The notes: a model not told the origin generated them from the letters alone. A stretch of 64,000 nt of DNA from Paenibacillus sp. ACRRX (GCF_022346885.1 NZ_JAKRNK010000004.1:186001-250000), one strand, 5' to 3'. Positions 52,827 through 61,645 are shown, numbered from the stretch's first letter. Program-made: numbers and translations.

Positions 52827-54236
52827 TTACGCTCCATGCCCGCCGTGATGCGCTGCATGCGCTCCGGAACCGCTGCTAATTTCGAGCAAATCATCAATGT
52901 CCCCCTGCAGCGCAGGTGTCAGGCTGGATGCAGTCCCAAGCAGCCATGCAGCATTATAGGGCCCTTCGGCAGGCGTGCGATCATACGTCGGTCGAACTCC
53001 TTCGAGGTATTGACGCAGTACAGGCGGGATCTGACTGCCAGCTGTCAGTAGTAAGGGCGCATGCTTACCTTTGTGAGCAAATGGCGCAGCAGCCGCAATT
53101 AGCAGCGGATCATTCCCCAGAGCAAGTGAAAAGTTATGCCCTGGTGTCGTAATCCCCCACCCGAAGCCTGTGTTCGGGTCCTTGTATCGGGCAAAAGCCA
53201 CCGCATTGGCGGTAGGGTTGGCTCCCTCAATCCGCTCCACTCTTCCGAAAGCAGATAACTGCGCTGCTGTTTCCGCTGATACTGCGGTGCGCGGGCCTAT
53301 TATGTAAATAACTGCAGTCTTGCGCCGCTTTGCAAGCGCATCAGCAGTAGCTTGTGGAATGCCGTCTTTTGTTACAAACAACAACGGCTCAGGCATATGT
53401 GCTGTCCAATTTACAGCAGGCAGCGTGAAGGCAGGTGCATCTAGTGAACCTACGACGACGGTTGGAGAAAGCTGCCCACTTGTACGCGACATGTATAGAT
53501 CGACATCTGCGGCTGCCTGCGCGGGCTCGCTACTGGCAATCCGCCTCACATCGAAGCCCATTGCTTTCAATTGATCCCACACAGACTGGTGAACATTGCC
53601 GACTACAATTACTCGCGGATAGGCTCCTTTTTCGATTCCTTTAGGTCGCAGCCTTGCAATCTCTTGCCGCGTAGCCTCAGGAATACGATCTTGATCTGTA
53701 TAAAGAAGCGGTGCGTTCAGCGGATGGTGAATCAGATGTGCTGCCGCGGCAGCTATCCCCCAATGCTCTTTGGTCACCAGCACGATGCCGTTAGGCCTTC
53801 CTTCCTCCGTCAGAGCAGGCCAAGCTATTCTTGAGACAGCGATAGCCGCCAAAACAGGGTCATCTTGATTGATACGCACCGTATTGTTGGTTACCACCCA
53901 CGGTTCATTTGTTTTATTCAGCGTCGGCATCGTAGTGTATTTTCGGGAATCATCCGTGTACTTGCTGCCGTGATCTGTAGGATATCGTTGAGTCGCAAGA
54001 GCAAGACCTTCTCCCCTAGCTGCTATGTGTTCACCTTCAGAAGCTGTCATAAGATTTCTTACGTATGCAGCATTACGTTCTTTTGTAACAGCCGTTGTAC
54101 ATGCTTGCGCATGAGCCGTTGAGATGTTCAGGATAATACCCAAGCATGTATATACAAGTAGTGATACCGTAATCCTTCTTCGTTGTCTTCTGTTGCTGGC
54201 TGTGACAAATGGTAATCCAAGGTGATTAAATTTCAA
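52827..54236 (-). CDS. Secreted cell-wall-binding repeat 2 (CWB2-like) protein
   Basis: A 469-residue exported protein. An Arg-rich start (RRQRRR) and hydrophobic stretch end at AHA|QA, a signal peptide. The body shows repeated CWB2-type units: VLAAIAVSRIAWPAL, NAPLLYTDQDRIPEATRQEIARL, RVIVVGNVHQSVWDQLKAMGF, PLLFVTKDGIPQATADALAK and VIYIIGPRTAVSAETAAQL. The tail is His/Gly-rich (HAAHHGGHG), a possible metal site. A TTG at 54236 with GGTGGAG 6 bases upstream is taken as the start; the frame opens at 54299. In clostridia CWB2 modules anchor proteins to wall polymers; here there is no other domain, so the role is open. Confidence 0.75.
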   Translation of the reverse strand: MKFNHLGLPFVTASNRRQRRRITVSLLVYTCLGIILNISTAHAQACTTAVTKERNAAYVRNLMTASEGEHIAARGEGLALATQRYPTDHGSKYTDDSRKYTTMPTLNKTNEPWVVTNNTVRINQDDPVLAAIAVSRIAWPALTEEGRPNGIVLVTKEHWGIAAAAAHLIHHPLNAPLLYTDQDRIPEATRQEIARLRPKGIEKGAYPRVIVVGNVHQSVWDQLKAMGFDVRRIASSEPAQAAADVDLYMSRTSGQLSPTVVVGSLDAPAFTLPAVNWTAHMPEPLLFVTKDGIPQATADALAKRRKTAVIYIIGPRTAVSAETAAQLSAFGRVERIEGANPTANAVAFARYKDPNTGFGWGITTPGHNFSLALGNDPLLIAAAAPFAHKGKHAPLLLTAGSQIPPVLRQYLEGVRPTYDRTPAEGPYNAAWLLGTASSLTPALQGDIDDLLEISSGSGAHAAHHGGHGA

Positions 54237-54440
54237 GTGAGGCTCCACCTTTCTCATCTCAATATGCAAGTTTACGCAAGCAAATGATTTCCTTATCACA
54301 GCGTCCCCGATTTTTCAAAATATATGTATCACTTATTTAATAAACTGCTCTCATACTTCCTCTTACTCTAAAGGAACAAAAGTCCTTCCTTGCACGAACA
54401 CGCTTAACCTCTATAATCCAATTGAATATCCAAATCAATT

Positions 54441-54480
54441 AAAAAACGGTACCCGAGCATGACGCTCAAGTACCGTTTTA
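54441..54480 (-). terminator. Terminator of the metal ATPase gene
   Basis: AAAACGGTAC and GTACCGTTTT arms (54443-54452, 54470-54479) with an inner GAGC/GCTC pairing; on the minus strand T residues follow. Confidence 0.85.
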
Positions 54481-54510
54481 TATTTAAGTAACTCTTTATT
54501 CAATTACCAA

Positions 54511-56853
54511 TCATTCTGGATCTTTGCCGAGCAGGATTGTGAGCCCCAGCAATGTCACAACTATGGTAGCCCCCATGTCAGACAGGATCGCAATCCAAAG
54601 CGTAAGCCAACCAGGTATGGTGAGCAGCAAAGCGATTATCTTCAGCCCCAGCGATAAACCAATGTTAAGTCGAATGACCCGATTGACGAGACGGGATACC
54701 CGAATAGCTGCTGGCAGCTTGCCGAGATGATCCTGCATTAATACGATATCGGCCGTCTCAACGGCGCTGTCCGTTCCTTTGCCCATCGCAATACCTAATT
54801 GTGCGGAAGCTAGGGCCGGTGCATCATTAATGCCATCCCCTACCATCGCTACACGGTACTTCTTGGCCAGTTCCTTTACTTGCTCGACCTTTTGCTCTGG
54901 CAGCAGTCCCGCATGCCATTCTGACACACCAACCGCTTCTGCCACTCGAGCAGCAGATTGCTTGTGGTCGCCTGTCAGCATGATGGTATGTGTGATATGC
55001 GCATCATGAAGTGCCTGTATCGTAGCCCGACTCTCTTCCCGAATCTCATCAGCAAGGCCAAATACACCAAGGGGACGACCATGCTCCACGACTGCAACGA
55101 TGGTATAACCCTGAGCCTTCATGCGCTCGGCATCTGCTTGTGCCTGCTCGAATGCGGCCCCGTCCCGATTTAATATGCGCTCACTGCCTACTAGATAAGT
55201 CGTACCCTCAATAATAGCTTCGATTCCTTCACCCGCAACAGTCTCTGCATGTGAAGGCTCTACAAATTGCGTCAAGCCCTTTCCATTTACATATCGAATC
55301 ATGGCCTTCGCAAGCGGGTGAAGCGAGCCCTGCTCAACAGCGCCGATAACATCGTAACAGCGTCCCTGATCATACACGACCTCTGCCATTACAGCAGGCT
55401 CGCCTTTGGTTAAAGTTCCTGTCTTATCAAAAGCAAGGGCGTTAATTTTGCCAAGCTGCTCCAGATGGACGCCGCCTTTGACCAGAATTCCCATACGTGC
55501 CGTGCGTGTTATACCGCTTACGATCGCAATTGGAGAGGACAGAATTAAGGCACATGGGCAGCCAACAATTAAGACAGCAAAGCCTTGATAGACCCATTTG
55601 AACCAATCCCCGTCCAGCAGGAGCGGCGGTACAACCATTACTAGCGCTGCAATGATCATAATGACAGGAGTATAATATTGCGCAAACTTATCAATAAACA
55701 ACTCCGTTGGTGTCTTAGTGTCTTGCGCTTCTCGAACCAAATGTAATATTTTAGCTAAGGATGAGTCCTCATACGCTTTGTCTACCCGAACTTTTAACAG
55801 ACCAGATGTGTTAATGCTGCCTCCATAAACGCTGCTTCCGACCTCTTTGGCTACCGGCAATGATTCACCTGTAATAGCAGCTTCGTCGACCCCGCTGATT
55901 CCCTCCAACACGGTGCCGTCAGATGGAATCTTCTCGCCTGGTCGCACAACGACCGTATCGTTGACTTTGAGCTGCTCGATTGGAATCGTAACCGTCTCAC
56001 CGTGTCGCAGTACATTGGCTTGCTTAGGCGCCACTGCTAACAGCGAAGCAACTGATTGTCTTGCCCGTTCCATACCGTAACCTTCAAGAATCTCATTAAG
56101 TCCAAACAAGATAGCAACTAGAGTTGCTTCTTTCCATTCGCCCATTACTACTGCGCCTGTAAGTGCTACTGTCATCAGAGTATCCATATTAAAACGTAAA
56201 CGGAACAGATTACGCAGCCCTTGCATAAATGTGGTGTGACCACTCAATAGCACGGCAATTAAGTAAAGAGCGATTAAGGACCACTGTGGGATACGACCAT
56301 CCAACATGAAAGTAGAGACGTAAAGCACAGACGATATGCCGAGAAACCACTTCATTCGTTTCATCGAGCCGTGCTCATGGCTATGTCCGTGGCTGTGATC
56401 GTGCCCATGCGCTTCCCCATGTTCGTGGTTAGCATCAGAATGATCATGCTTATCGCCATTCGCGTGATTATGCGAATGCGAGCCATGTGAATGCCCCTCA
56501 CAATTGTGATGTTCATGCCCATGCTCATGTCCCGCTGCATGAAGCTGCTCACTCTGTTGAGATCCCTTGCCCTTGCTGCCCGAGGCTCTCGTAAAGCCTT
56601 CCCCAGTTAAAGCACCTGCCTCTACGAGATATGCACCATCCCGACGCAAAATACGCTCCACTTGCTTGCGATTGACTGATGGATTAATCTTTAGAGTTCC
56701 GCTGTTGTAATGTAATTCCGCGTCTTTGCCATTCTCCAAACGTCGAATATCGATCTCACATTCACGAGCGCAATTGGCGCAAGATAAGCCTTTTACCTGA
56801 AACGACTGCCGCTCGTCACCTTGTGCTAGTTGATTAGGGAGTGTTCTAGTCAT
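54511..56853 (-). CDS. cadA: Heavy-metal P1B-type ATPase, CadA/ZntA-like
   Basis: Exports divalent soft metals (Zn, Cd, Pb or Co) using ATP. The 780-residue pump has an N-terminal metal-binding domain with GLSCANCARE, a His-rich linker (about 106-163, dozens of His with Gly/Asp/Glu/Ser), membrane helices, TGES in the actuator, the CPC motif in VGCPCALIL, the phosphorylated Asp in DKTGTLTKGE, the SLHPLAK motif and GDGINDAP. ILSDMGATIVV near the end fits the Zn/Cd subgroup instead of copper. The ATG overlaps the cadC-like gene by 8 bases with GAGGAG ahead. The symbol is by family and context. Confidence 0.9.
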   Translation of the reverse strand: MTRTLPNQLAQGDERQSFQVKGLSCANCARECEIDIRRLENGKDAELHYNSGTLKINPSVNRKQVERILRRDGAYLVEAGALTGEGFTRASGSKGKGSQQSEQLHAAGHEHGHEHHNCEGHSHGSHSHNHANGDKHDHSDANHEHGEAHGHDHSHGHSHEHGSMKRMKWFLGISSVLYVSTFMLDGRIPQWSLIALYLIAVLLSGHTTFMQGLRNLFRLRFNMDTLMTVALTGAVVMGEWKEATLVAILFGLNEILEGYGMERARQSVASLLAVAPKQANVLRHGETVTIPIEQLKVNDTVVVRPGEKIPSDGTVLEGISGVDEAAITGESLPVAKEVGSSVYGGSINTSGLLKVRVDKAYEDSSLAKILHLVREAQDTKTPTELFIDKFAQYYTPVIMIIAALVMVVPPLLLDGDWFKWVYQGFAVLIVGCPCALILSSPIAIVSGITRTARMGILVKGGVHLEQLGKINALAFDKTGTLTKGEPAVMAEVVYDQGRCYDVIGAVEQGSLHPLAKAMIRYVNGKGLTQFVEPSHAETVAGEGIEAIIEGTTYLVGSERILNRDGAAFEQAQADAERMKAQGYTIVAVVEHGRPLGVFGLADEIREESRATIQALHDAHITHTIMLTGDHKQSAARVAEAVGVSEWHAGLLPEQKVEQVKELAKKYRVAMVGDGINDAPALASAQLGIAMGKGTDSAVETADIVLMQDHLGKLPAAIRVSRLVNRVIRLNIGLSLGLKIIALLLTIPGWLTLWIAILSDMGATIVVTLLGLTILLGKDPE

Positions 56854-57238
56854 GACAATGCTCCTCTCTCATATGCTCTTGAGTCATCCGAATCAGCATA
56901 CGAATATGATGGTCAGTCAGTGAATAAAATACATTTTTCCCTTCTTTACGCGACTTCGCGATACCAAGCGATTTCATCAACCGCAGATGATGCGAAGTTG
57001 TTGCGATCGAATGACCCGTTAAAACAGCCATATCACACACGCACAACTCTTCGCCCTCATCCAGATACACCGCCATTTTCATCCTTGTCGAGTCAGACAA
57101 CGCCTTAAACATTTGGGCCATATTGCTCACTTCATGCTCAACGACACGTCCTTTGAGCTTGTTAATCTTAGCTAGGTCGTAGCACACAAGCTCACACACA
57201 TCTTGTTGAATATCCTCTTTAATTGGTTTAGGCACCAT
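56846..57238 (-). CDS. cadC: ArsR/SmtB-family metal-sensing repressor, CadC-like
   Basis: A 130-residue repressor of the efflux operon. The winged-helix core (MFKALSDSTRMKMAVYL, HSIATTSHHLRLMKSLGIAKSRKEGKNVFYSLTD) carries the metal motif ELCVCD in the DNA-binding helix region and a Cys pair in the N-terminal arm (DVCELVCYD), the arrangement of the Cd/Pb/Zn site of CadC. The last helix DHHIRMLIRMTQEHMREEH could form a second Zn site. The ATG at 57238 has GGAGGT 7 bases upstream; the frame opens at 57253. It overlaps the ATPase gene, so the pair is coupled. Confidence 0.9.
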   Translation of the reverse strand: MVPKPIKEDIQQDVCELVCYDLAKINKLKGRVVEHEVSNMAQMFKALSDSTRMKMAVYLDEGEELCVCDMAVLTGHSIATTSHHLRLMKSLGIAKSRKEGKNVFYSLTDHHIRMLIRMTQEHMREEHCHD

Positions 57239-57304
57239 TCTTTGTACCTCCATATTCTGAAGATTAGTAGTTGTATAACAAAACGAAATATTTGTTAATC
57301 AAGT

Positions 57305-57316
57305 ATTCGTTTGAAT
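57305..57316. promoter_or_regulatory. Candidate CadC-type operator
   Basis: ATTCGTTTGAAT, an ATTC-N4-GAAT dyad 67-78 bases upstream of the start codon, in an AT-rich spacer; similar TATTC/ATTCAAA half-sites recur at 57341-57357. ArsR/SmtB operators commonly have this type of half-site. The exact site is uncertain. Confidence 0.4.
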
Positions 57317-57405
57317 GTTTAATTGAATTATATCACCACATATTCGTATATTCAAATGATTTTTTAAATGTTATTCAAAATTCCTTATTTGCCTACCCAA
57401 TATGT

Positions 57406-57445
57406 AAAAAGCGATGGGCCGTGCTTCGCGCACATTCCATCGCTT
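57406..57445 (-). terminator. Terminator of the 3-methyladenine glycosylase gene
   Basis: AAGCGATGG (57409-57417) and CCATCGCTT (57437-57445) form the outer stem, with an inner GTGC/GCAC pairing; on the minus strand TTTTT follows. Confidence 0.85.
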
Positions 57446-57491
57446 GTCATACATTTGTTCCTGCGTTCATTGTCTACCATTAGATTCGAAA

Positions 57492-58226
57492 CTATTCACC
57501 AGATTCAGCTTGAAACGTCTCCATCATGCGGGCGGTGCTGGACAATGGCACAGCCTGCTTGTCTACAACAGATATATATGGATTCCCCGCAATGTAGAAA
57601 CGCCATAGTTTATCCGCATACTCTTCTGCGTAAGGAATGTTAATACGAGCAGCACATGCAATCTGCGCATAGGGAATTTGGATTCCTTGATCGATCCAGA
57701 GTTCTTCTCCCATCACCAGATCAGCACCATCAAAACGCTTGTTGATATCAAGCGCAGCGCACAGCTTCCCAGGCCCGTTACTAATATCCGCCGCTTTACG
57801 TGAGCGGATTGGCCTACGTGCACGCATCAAATCCGCGTCCAGTTGTGATAACGGCTCAACTGCGCGAATCAGCACAGCCTCAGCCTGCTCCTGCTCCGCT
57901 GCAACTACATTTAAGCAGTAATGCATGCCATATATTAAGTAAACATAAGCCTTGCCGCCATCTTGGAACATCGTCTCGGTTCGTTTCGTACGACGATTGC
58001 CATAGGCATGACTACCCTTATCAAGCGGTGCAACATAACTTTCCGTCTCCACAATTCGGCATCGAATCAACCCTTCGGACGTTCGTCTCACCAATGTCTG
58101 TCCGAGCAGATGTGGTGCCAGAGGCAACGCTCCCTGCCTAAACCACGACCGGGACATCCTGCCGTCTATCCCCTGATTACATCCGTTGGCATCACCTGCA
58201 AGTGAATCATGCTCCATTTGTGTCAT
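57492..58226 (-). CDS. DNA-3-methyladenine glycosylase, AAG/Mpg family
   Basis: Excises alkylated purines such as 3-methyladenine and hypoxanthine. The 244-residue protein shows the AAG fold: LGQTLVRR, catalytic Glu in RIVETESYVAPLDKGSHAYGNRRTKRTETMF, YLIYGMHYCLNVVA, LIRAVEPL and NGPGKLCAALDI. AAAGGAAG precedes the ATG. The first 30 residues are a polar extension not shared by the family core. Confidence 0.93.
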   Translation of the reverse strand: MTQMEHDSLAGDANGCNQGIDGRMSRSWFRQGALPLAPHLLGQTLVRRTSEGLIRCRIVETESYVAPLDKGSHAYGNRRTKRTETMFQDGGKAYVYLIYGMHYCLNVVAAEQEQAEAVLIRAVEPLSQLDADLMRARRPIRSRKAADISNGPGKLCAALDINKRFDGADLVMGEELWIDQGIQIPYAQIACAARINIPYAEEYADKLWRFYIAGNPYISVVDKQAVPLSSTARMMETFQAESGE

Positions 58227-58425
58227 CTGGTGCTTCCTTTCCCGCTTATTTACGACGTCAGCTCAAGTCTATTTCCGATCCCCACTTAAGCATCACCCAT
58301 GCTGTCACATTCTCTGTAAGTTTCTCTATAAGTTCATGAATTATAAGTACCTGCTGCCTGCACTGGCCTACATGTTTAATAGCTCTTTTGTCACACAAAC
58401 TCCTATTTAAAACAACCAACAACAA

Positions 58426-59364
58426 CTACTCTTCATCTGTTCGCGGCCTAGCCCCTTCGCACATTTCACGATAAGAGCAGCGGCGGCATTTTCGCTCGTC
58501 ATCCGTAACCTCAAAATCCATTATAGACTTGGGGGCATTAGCAGCAGTATCCGACAAATAATGACGCATCTTGGCAATGCTAGTCTCCACATAAGCTGCA
58601 AGCTCATTCATCTCATACTCTTCCACTTGGTCCAGCTTGCACTGCCCACTCAGCAAATATTCCGTACGAATATCGATCTGCTCATACGGAATGCCATAAT
58701 TCTCATGAACATACCAGCTATATAGACGAAGCTGTGTGACATTTCGTTCGTCCTCCTGCCCCGTTTTCCAGTCCACAATGATATAACGGCCCGCCTGGCG
58801 GTACATAAAGTCAAGCTTAACGTAGATCATCGTATCGCCCAGATCAAGCGTATTCAGCTTCTCCAGCTCCACCAAATGACAGCTATCCGCATGCATAAAA
58901 TGCTGCAAGCTTTCACTGCCAAGCAGCCGATCAACTAAAATCGGCAAGCGTGTCTTGATGGTCTCCGTTAACTGCGGCGGCAATCCGCCTCTATAATACA
59001 TCTCGTGCAGCATCCGCCGCTGCTTGGGCTGTGCTGTCCAAGCCTCTATGTCCTTGGAATCCTTATAAGCTTGGTTTAACAGAAAGCGGATTCGTTTTAT
59101 GATCTCCTCTGGCTCCTGTATTTTTCCATAGTGATGATAAGACTTCACCGCTTCCTCAGCCATCTTGTGCACAGCATCTCCGAATATAAGGTATAGATTC
59201 GTCATCTGCTTCAATCGATACGCCTGCCTCGCCATAGGCGGAGCGTCCAAATACCAACCATTATGCGCAGCGTAGTAATGGAAGTAGTATTTGCGGCGGC
59301 ATTCTTCAAACAGGTTATGGCGCGAAGGCGACCACGACCAATCCGGATAAGGTCTTGGCGGCAT
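58426..59364 (-). CDS. PD-(D/E)XK nuclease-family protein with Fe-S cysteines
   Basis: A 312-residue RecB/Cas4/AddB-type nuclease domain on its own. WSWSPSRHNLFEECRRKYYFHYY is the N-terminal Cys motif, FGDAVHKMAEEAV has the early His, VKLDFMYRQ and IIVDWKTGQ give the catalytic D...D-x-K, LRLYSWYVHENYG is motif QhxxY-like, and CRRCSYREMCEG supplies the other three Cys of a 4Fe-4S site. AAAGGAG precedes the ATG. No CRISPR array, cas gene or helicase gene is in the window, so it is most likely a repair or genome-maintenance nuclease. Confidence 0.85.
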   Translation of the reverse strand: MPPRPYPDWSWSPSRHNLFEECRRKYYFHYYAAHNGWYLDAPPMARQAYRLKQMTNLYLIFGDAVHKMAEEAVKSYHHYGKIQEPEEIIKRIRFLLNQAYKDSKDIEAWTAQPKQRRMLHEMYYRGGLPPQLTETIKTRLPILVDRLLGSESLQHFMHADSCHLVELEKLNTLDLGDTMIYVKLDFMYRQAGRYIIVDWKTGQEDERNVTQLRLYSWYVHENYGIPYEQIDIRTEYLLSGQCKLDQVEEYEMNELAAYVETSIAKMRHYLSDTAANAPKSIMDFEVTDDERKCRRCSYREMCEGARPRTDEE

Positions 59365-59488
59365 GAAGGTTCGACTCCTTTATATGAATAACTTCCTAAA
59401 TATACAGAACAGGCTCCCTGCAGGAACCTGCTCCAACTAATCGCTATTATATCATGGATAGTTATGAACGATGGGATAGCGCTGCTGC

Positions 59489-59818
59489 CTACTGTGCATC
59501 GGGGAAATGATATAGGTGACGGAGTAATAGTCCCTCCTTATCTGGCCATAATCGTGTTAGCACATCCATTCTTTGCTGAACTACATGTCGATCCAACTCG
59601 GCTTCATGGGCTGACACTCGACTGTACACGATCATGCCAACGGGCAGTGTTCGTAACCCTTCCGAACTTTCTACGTGTCTCCATGATGTGAATGGCTTCA
59701 ACTGTACAGTTGGATCCAGTTGCTGCATATGAAGTGATGATGCAAGTATGACTACTATTGCTGCAAACACGATGTGAGTAATAACGATTGTTACACAGAC
59801 AAGCTGTCGATTACGCAT
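59489..59818 (-). CDS. Single-pass membrane protein of unknown function
   Basis: A 109-residue protein with one N-terminal membrane helix (about 5-31) and a soluble outer part without a recognised motif. GGTGA is 5 bases before the ATG at 59818; another in-frame codon is at 59830. A plus-strand frame overlaps it (59464-59691) but has no ribosome site. I do not recognise the family. Confidence 0.55.
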   Translation of the reverse strand: MRNRQLVCVTIVITHIVFAAIVVILASSLHMQQLDPTVQLKPFTSWRHVESSEGLRTLPVGMIVYSRVSAHEAELDRHVVQQRMDVLTRLWPDKEGLLLRHLYHFPDAQ

Positions 59819-59942
59819 CACTTTCACCATCCGTTCATGACTATAATTTTACGAGGCATAACCATACTCTTCCATTGTATATTACCCTAGGGAGCACAAC
59901 AATTTATACGCAGATATCTAATCGCTGGCCTTTGCACAAAAC

Positions 59943-59977
59943 AAAGAGGCCCGCCCAGTAACTGGACTAGCCTCTTT
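59943..59977 (-). terminator. Terminator of the SRAP gene
   Basis: AAAGAGGC (59943-59950) and GCCTCTTT (59970-59977) form the outer stem, CCAG/CTGG an inner one; on the minus strand GTTTTGT follows. Confidence 0.75.
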
Positions 59978-60029
59978 TAACGTTCAAATCAGAATGCGGA
60001 ATCATCTATATGAGTTTAATTCAAGCCTG

Positions 60030-60707
60030 TTAGTTTTTCACCCATGCCTGCTTTAAGTCCATTTCCTGAATACAAGCTTCTTCATCATAAGACGAATGCT
60101 CAATTAATGGCGATACGGGATAGAGATGCATTCGGTTCTCATGAACAGGCTTCAGCATTCTCTGAAAATACTCCACCTCAAGCGACTCCGGCTCCAACCA
60201 CTTGGTGTACTCCTCCGGTTCCAGTATAGCAGGCATACGACGATCAAACTCAACCGTAAGCGCATTCCCACGGGGAGCCATAAGCAGCGTGCAGGTACGA
60301 TACGTGTCACCTTTAGCATTACGCCACATGTCGTATAGCCCTGCAATGCCAAAAGTACCGTTCGTACGCAGCACAACCCGTACCGGATGCTTGCGCTTAT
60401 CCGTCGTACGCCAATAATAGAAACCCGTGCACGGAATAATACAGCGCTGGCGCTCAATCACTTTGCGATACGCTACATTTTCAAAAACAGATAAAAGATC
60501 GGCATTGACGGCATCAACTGCCCAGAAAGGTACGAGTCCCCACCTGAATTTGTCCAGTATTCGTTGCCCATCCATCAGGTGAACGACAGGTACCTCTTGT
60601 GTCGGAATTACGTTATAACGAGGGCGATAATTCATATTAACCTGATCGATACCAAATAAAGCCTGTAACTCAACGACACTCGCACTGATTGAATATTGGC
60701 GGCACAT
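60030..60707 (-). CDS. SRAP (YedK/HMCES) family protein with altered active-site residues
   Basis: SRAP proteins shield abasic sites in single-stranded DNA by linking through Cys2. The 225-residue protein starts MCRQYS, so Cys2 is kept, and NYRPRYNVIPTQ, FRWGLVPFWA and RMPAILEPEEYTKWL are family blocks. The Asn aligned with YedK N75 is kept, but the Glu of GFYEW is Tyr (GFYYW) and the His of IHDRMP is missing (EFDRRMP). AGGAGG precedes the ATG at 60707, whereas the frame opens at 60740. Crosslinking may be kept with changed chemistry; that is inference. Confidence 0.85.
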   Translation of the reverse strand: MCRQYSISASVVELQALFGIDQVNMNYRPRYNVIPTQEVPVVHLMDGQRILDKFRWGLVPFWAVDAVNADLLSVFENVAYRKVIERQRCIIPCTGFYYWRTTDKRKHPVRVVLRTNGTFGIAGLYDMWRNAKGDTYRTCTLLMAPRGNALTVEFDRRMPAILEPEEYTKWLEPESLEVEYFQRMLKPVHENRMHLYPVSPLIEHSSYDEEACIQEMDLKQAWVKN

Positions 60708-60848
60708 CGCCTCCACCTCCTGTACACGTATCGTGTGCACAAGAGGGAATATTATACATCAAGTGTAAATAAAACTATACAGCAGTATACTGTGATACCT
60801 CATTTATAACCGTACATATTCCGCCTCTTAAATGCATAGAGAAAAGTA

Positions 60849-60893
60849 AAGCCTGCAAAAGTGATAGAAAAGGCGCACCAACTTTGCAGGCTT
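60849..60893 (-). terminator. Terminator of the 53-residue gene
   Basis: AAGCCTGCAAA (60849-60859) and TTTGCAGGCTT (60883-60893) form an 11-bp stem; on the minus strand TACTTTTC follows. Confidence 0.65.
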
Positions 60894-60919
60894 GAATATA
60901 TTACGATATAGTTCCACAT

Positions 60920-61081
60920 TTACTTCTTCACAGGCACCGCCTGCAGCGAGATTGGCTGAGGTGCAGGTGGAACAATCCCAGGTTGAGCCTGCGTAATTGG
61001 TACCGCTGGTTGGGAACCGTTTTTCCACCATGTAGAATTAGCAGCTTGATTAGCTCTATTCACGGAATTACAGAAACACAT
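60920..61081 (-). CDS. 53-residue Cys/Pro-rich small protein
   Basis: A short gene with an AGGAGGTGAGC ribosome site 4-11 bases before the ATG and a terminator 27 bases after the stop. The product starts MCFCNSVNRANQAANSTWW and is then Pro/Gln/Ala-rich (QPGIVPPAPQPISLQ). No membrane segment. A spore-coat or surface role could fit the composition but nothing shows it directly. Confidence 0.6.
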   Translation of the reverse strand: MCFCNSVNRANQAANSTWWKNGSQPAVPITQAQPGIVPPAPQPISLQAVPVKK

Positions 61082-61216
61082 TTTGCTCACCTCCTGCTCT
61101 TTCTACTAAACAGTATATGAATAATAGAATAATAGGATTGGACGAACTTATGCTGCCGTAAACACATTCCGTTATTGGATAGCGCTTATGACCCATTATC
61201 CTTTGAAGGAGGGTTA

Positions 61217-61570
61217 ATGATGTTCACTGAACTTAGCTGGCTTCAATTTATTATTCTTGCGTTTGCGAGCTTCCGCTTTACTCATCTGCTCGTATACGAT
61301 GATATATCTATCCCGCTGCGCCGTCACTTTATCGAACCGTCTGCACAGAAGGACGAGCAAGGACAAGTAATCACAGTATTTGAGCCTCGTGGTACTGGAA
61401 TACGCCGCTTCATCGGTTTAATCTTATTGTGCCATTGGTGCACCGGAATCTGGTCTGCCTTGTTCCTGACAGCGCTGGTACTATTTGTTCCGGGTGCTTG
61501 GTGGCTGCTCATCATTCTGGCGGCCGCTGGTGTCGCTGCGATCATCGAGACAATCGTACTGCGGCTTTGA
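61217..61570 (+). CDS. DUF1360 membrane protein
   Basis: A 117-residue protein with about three membrane helices. FIILAFASFRFTHLLVYDDI, PLRRHFIEP and LCHWCTGIWSAL are typical of the DUF1360 family, related to YjcA of B. subtilis, linked to sporulation. AAGGAGG is 4 bases before the ATG at 61217 and 7 before the next ATG at 61220, either of which may be used; an upstream in-frame codon at 61175 is less likely. Confidence 0.85.
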   Translation: MMFTELSWLQFIILAFASFRFTHLLVYDDISIPLRRHFIEPSAQKDEQGQVITVFEPRGTGIRRFIGLILLCHWCTGIWSALFLTALVLFVPGAWWLLIILAAAGVAAIIETIVLRL

Positions 61571-61645
61571 CCCCTTGAGATGAGACTCTTACTATATAGA
61601 AGTTATGTATTTGCAGTTTCATCAGTTAGTATGTCAAGACAATAC

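Noticed and set aside
52463-53051. Overlapping plus-strand frames downstream of the wall-binding gene
   Set aside because: They compete with each other, run through the 19-bp hairpin or antisense to a well-supported gene, and have no ribosome sites.
59464-59691. 75-codon plus-strand frame
   Set aside because: Antisense to the membrane protein at 59489-59818, which has the better ribosome site and a clear membrane helix.
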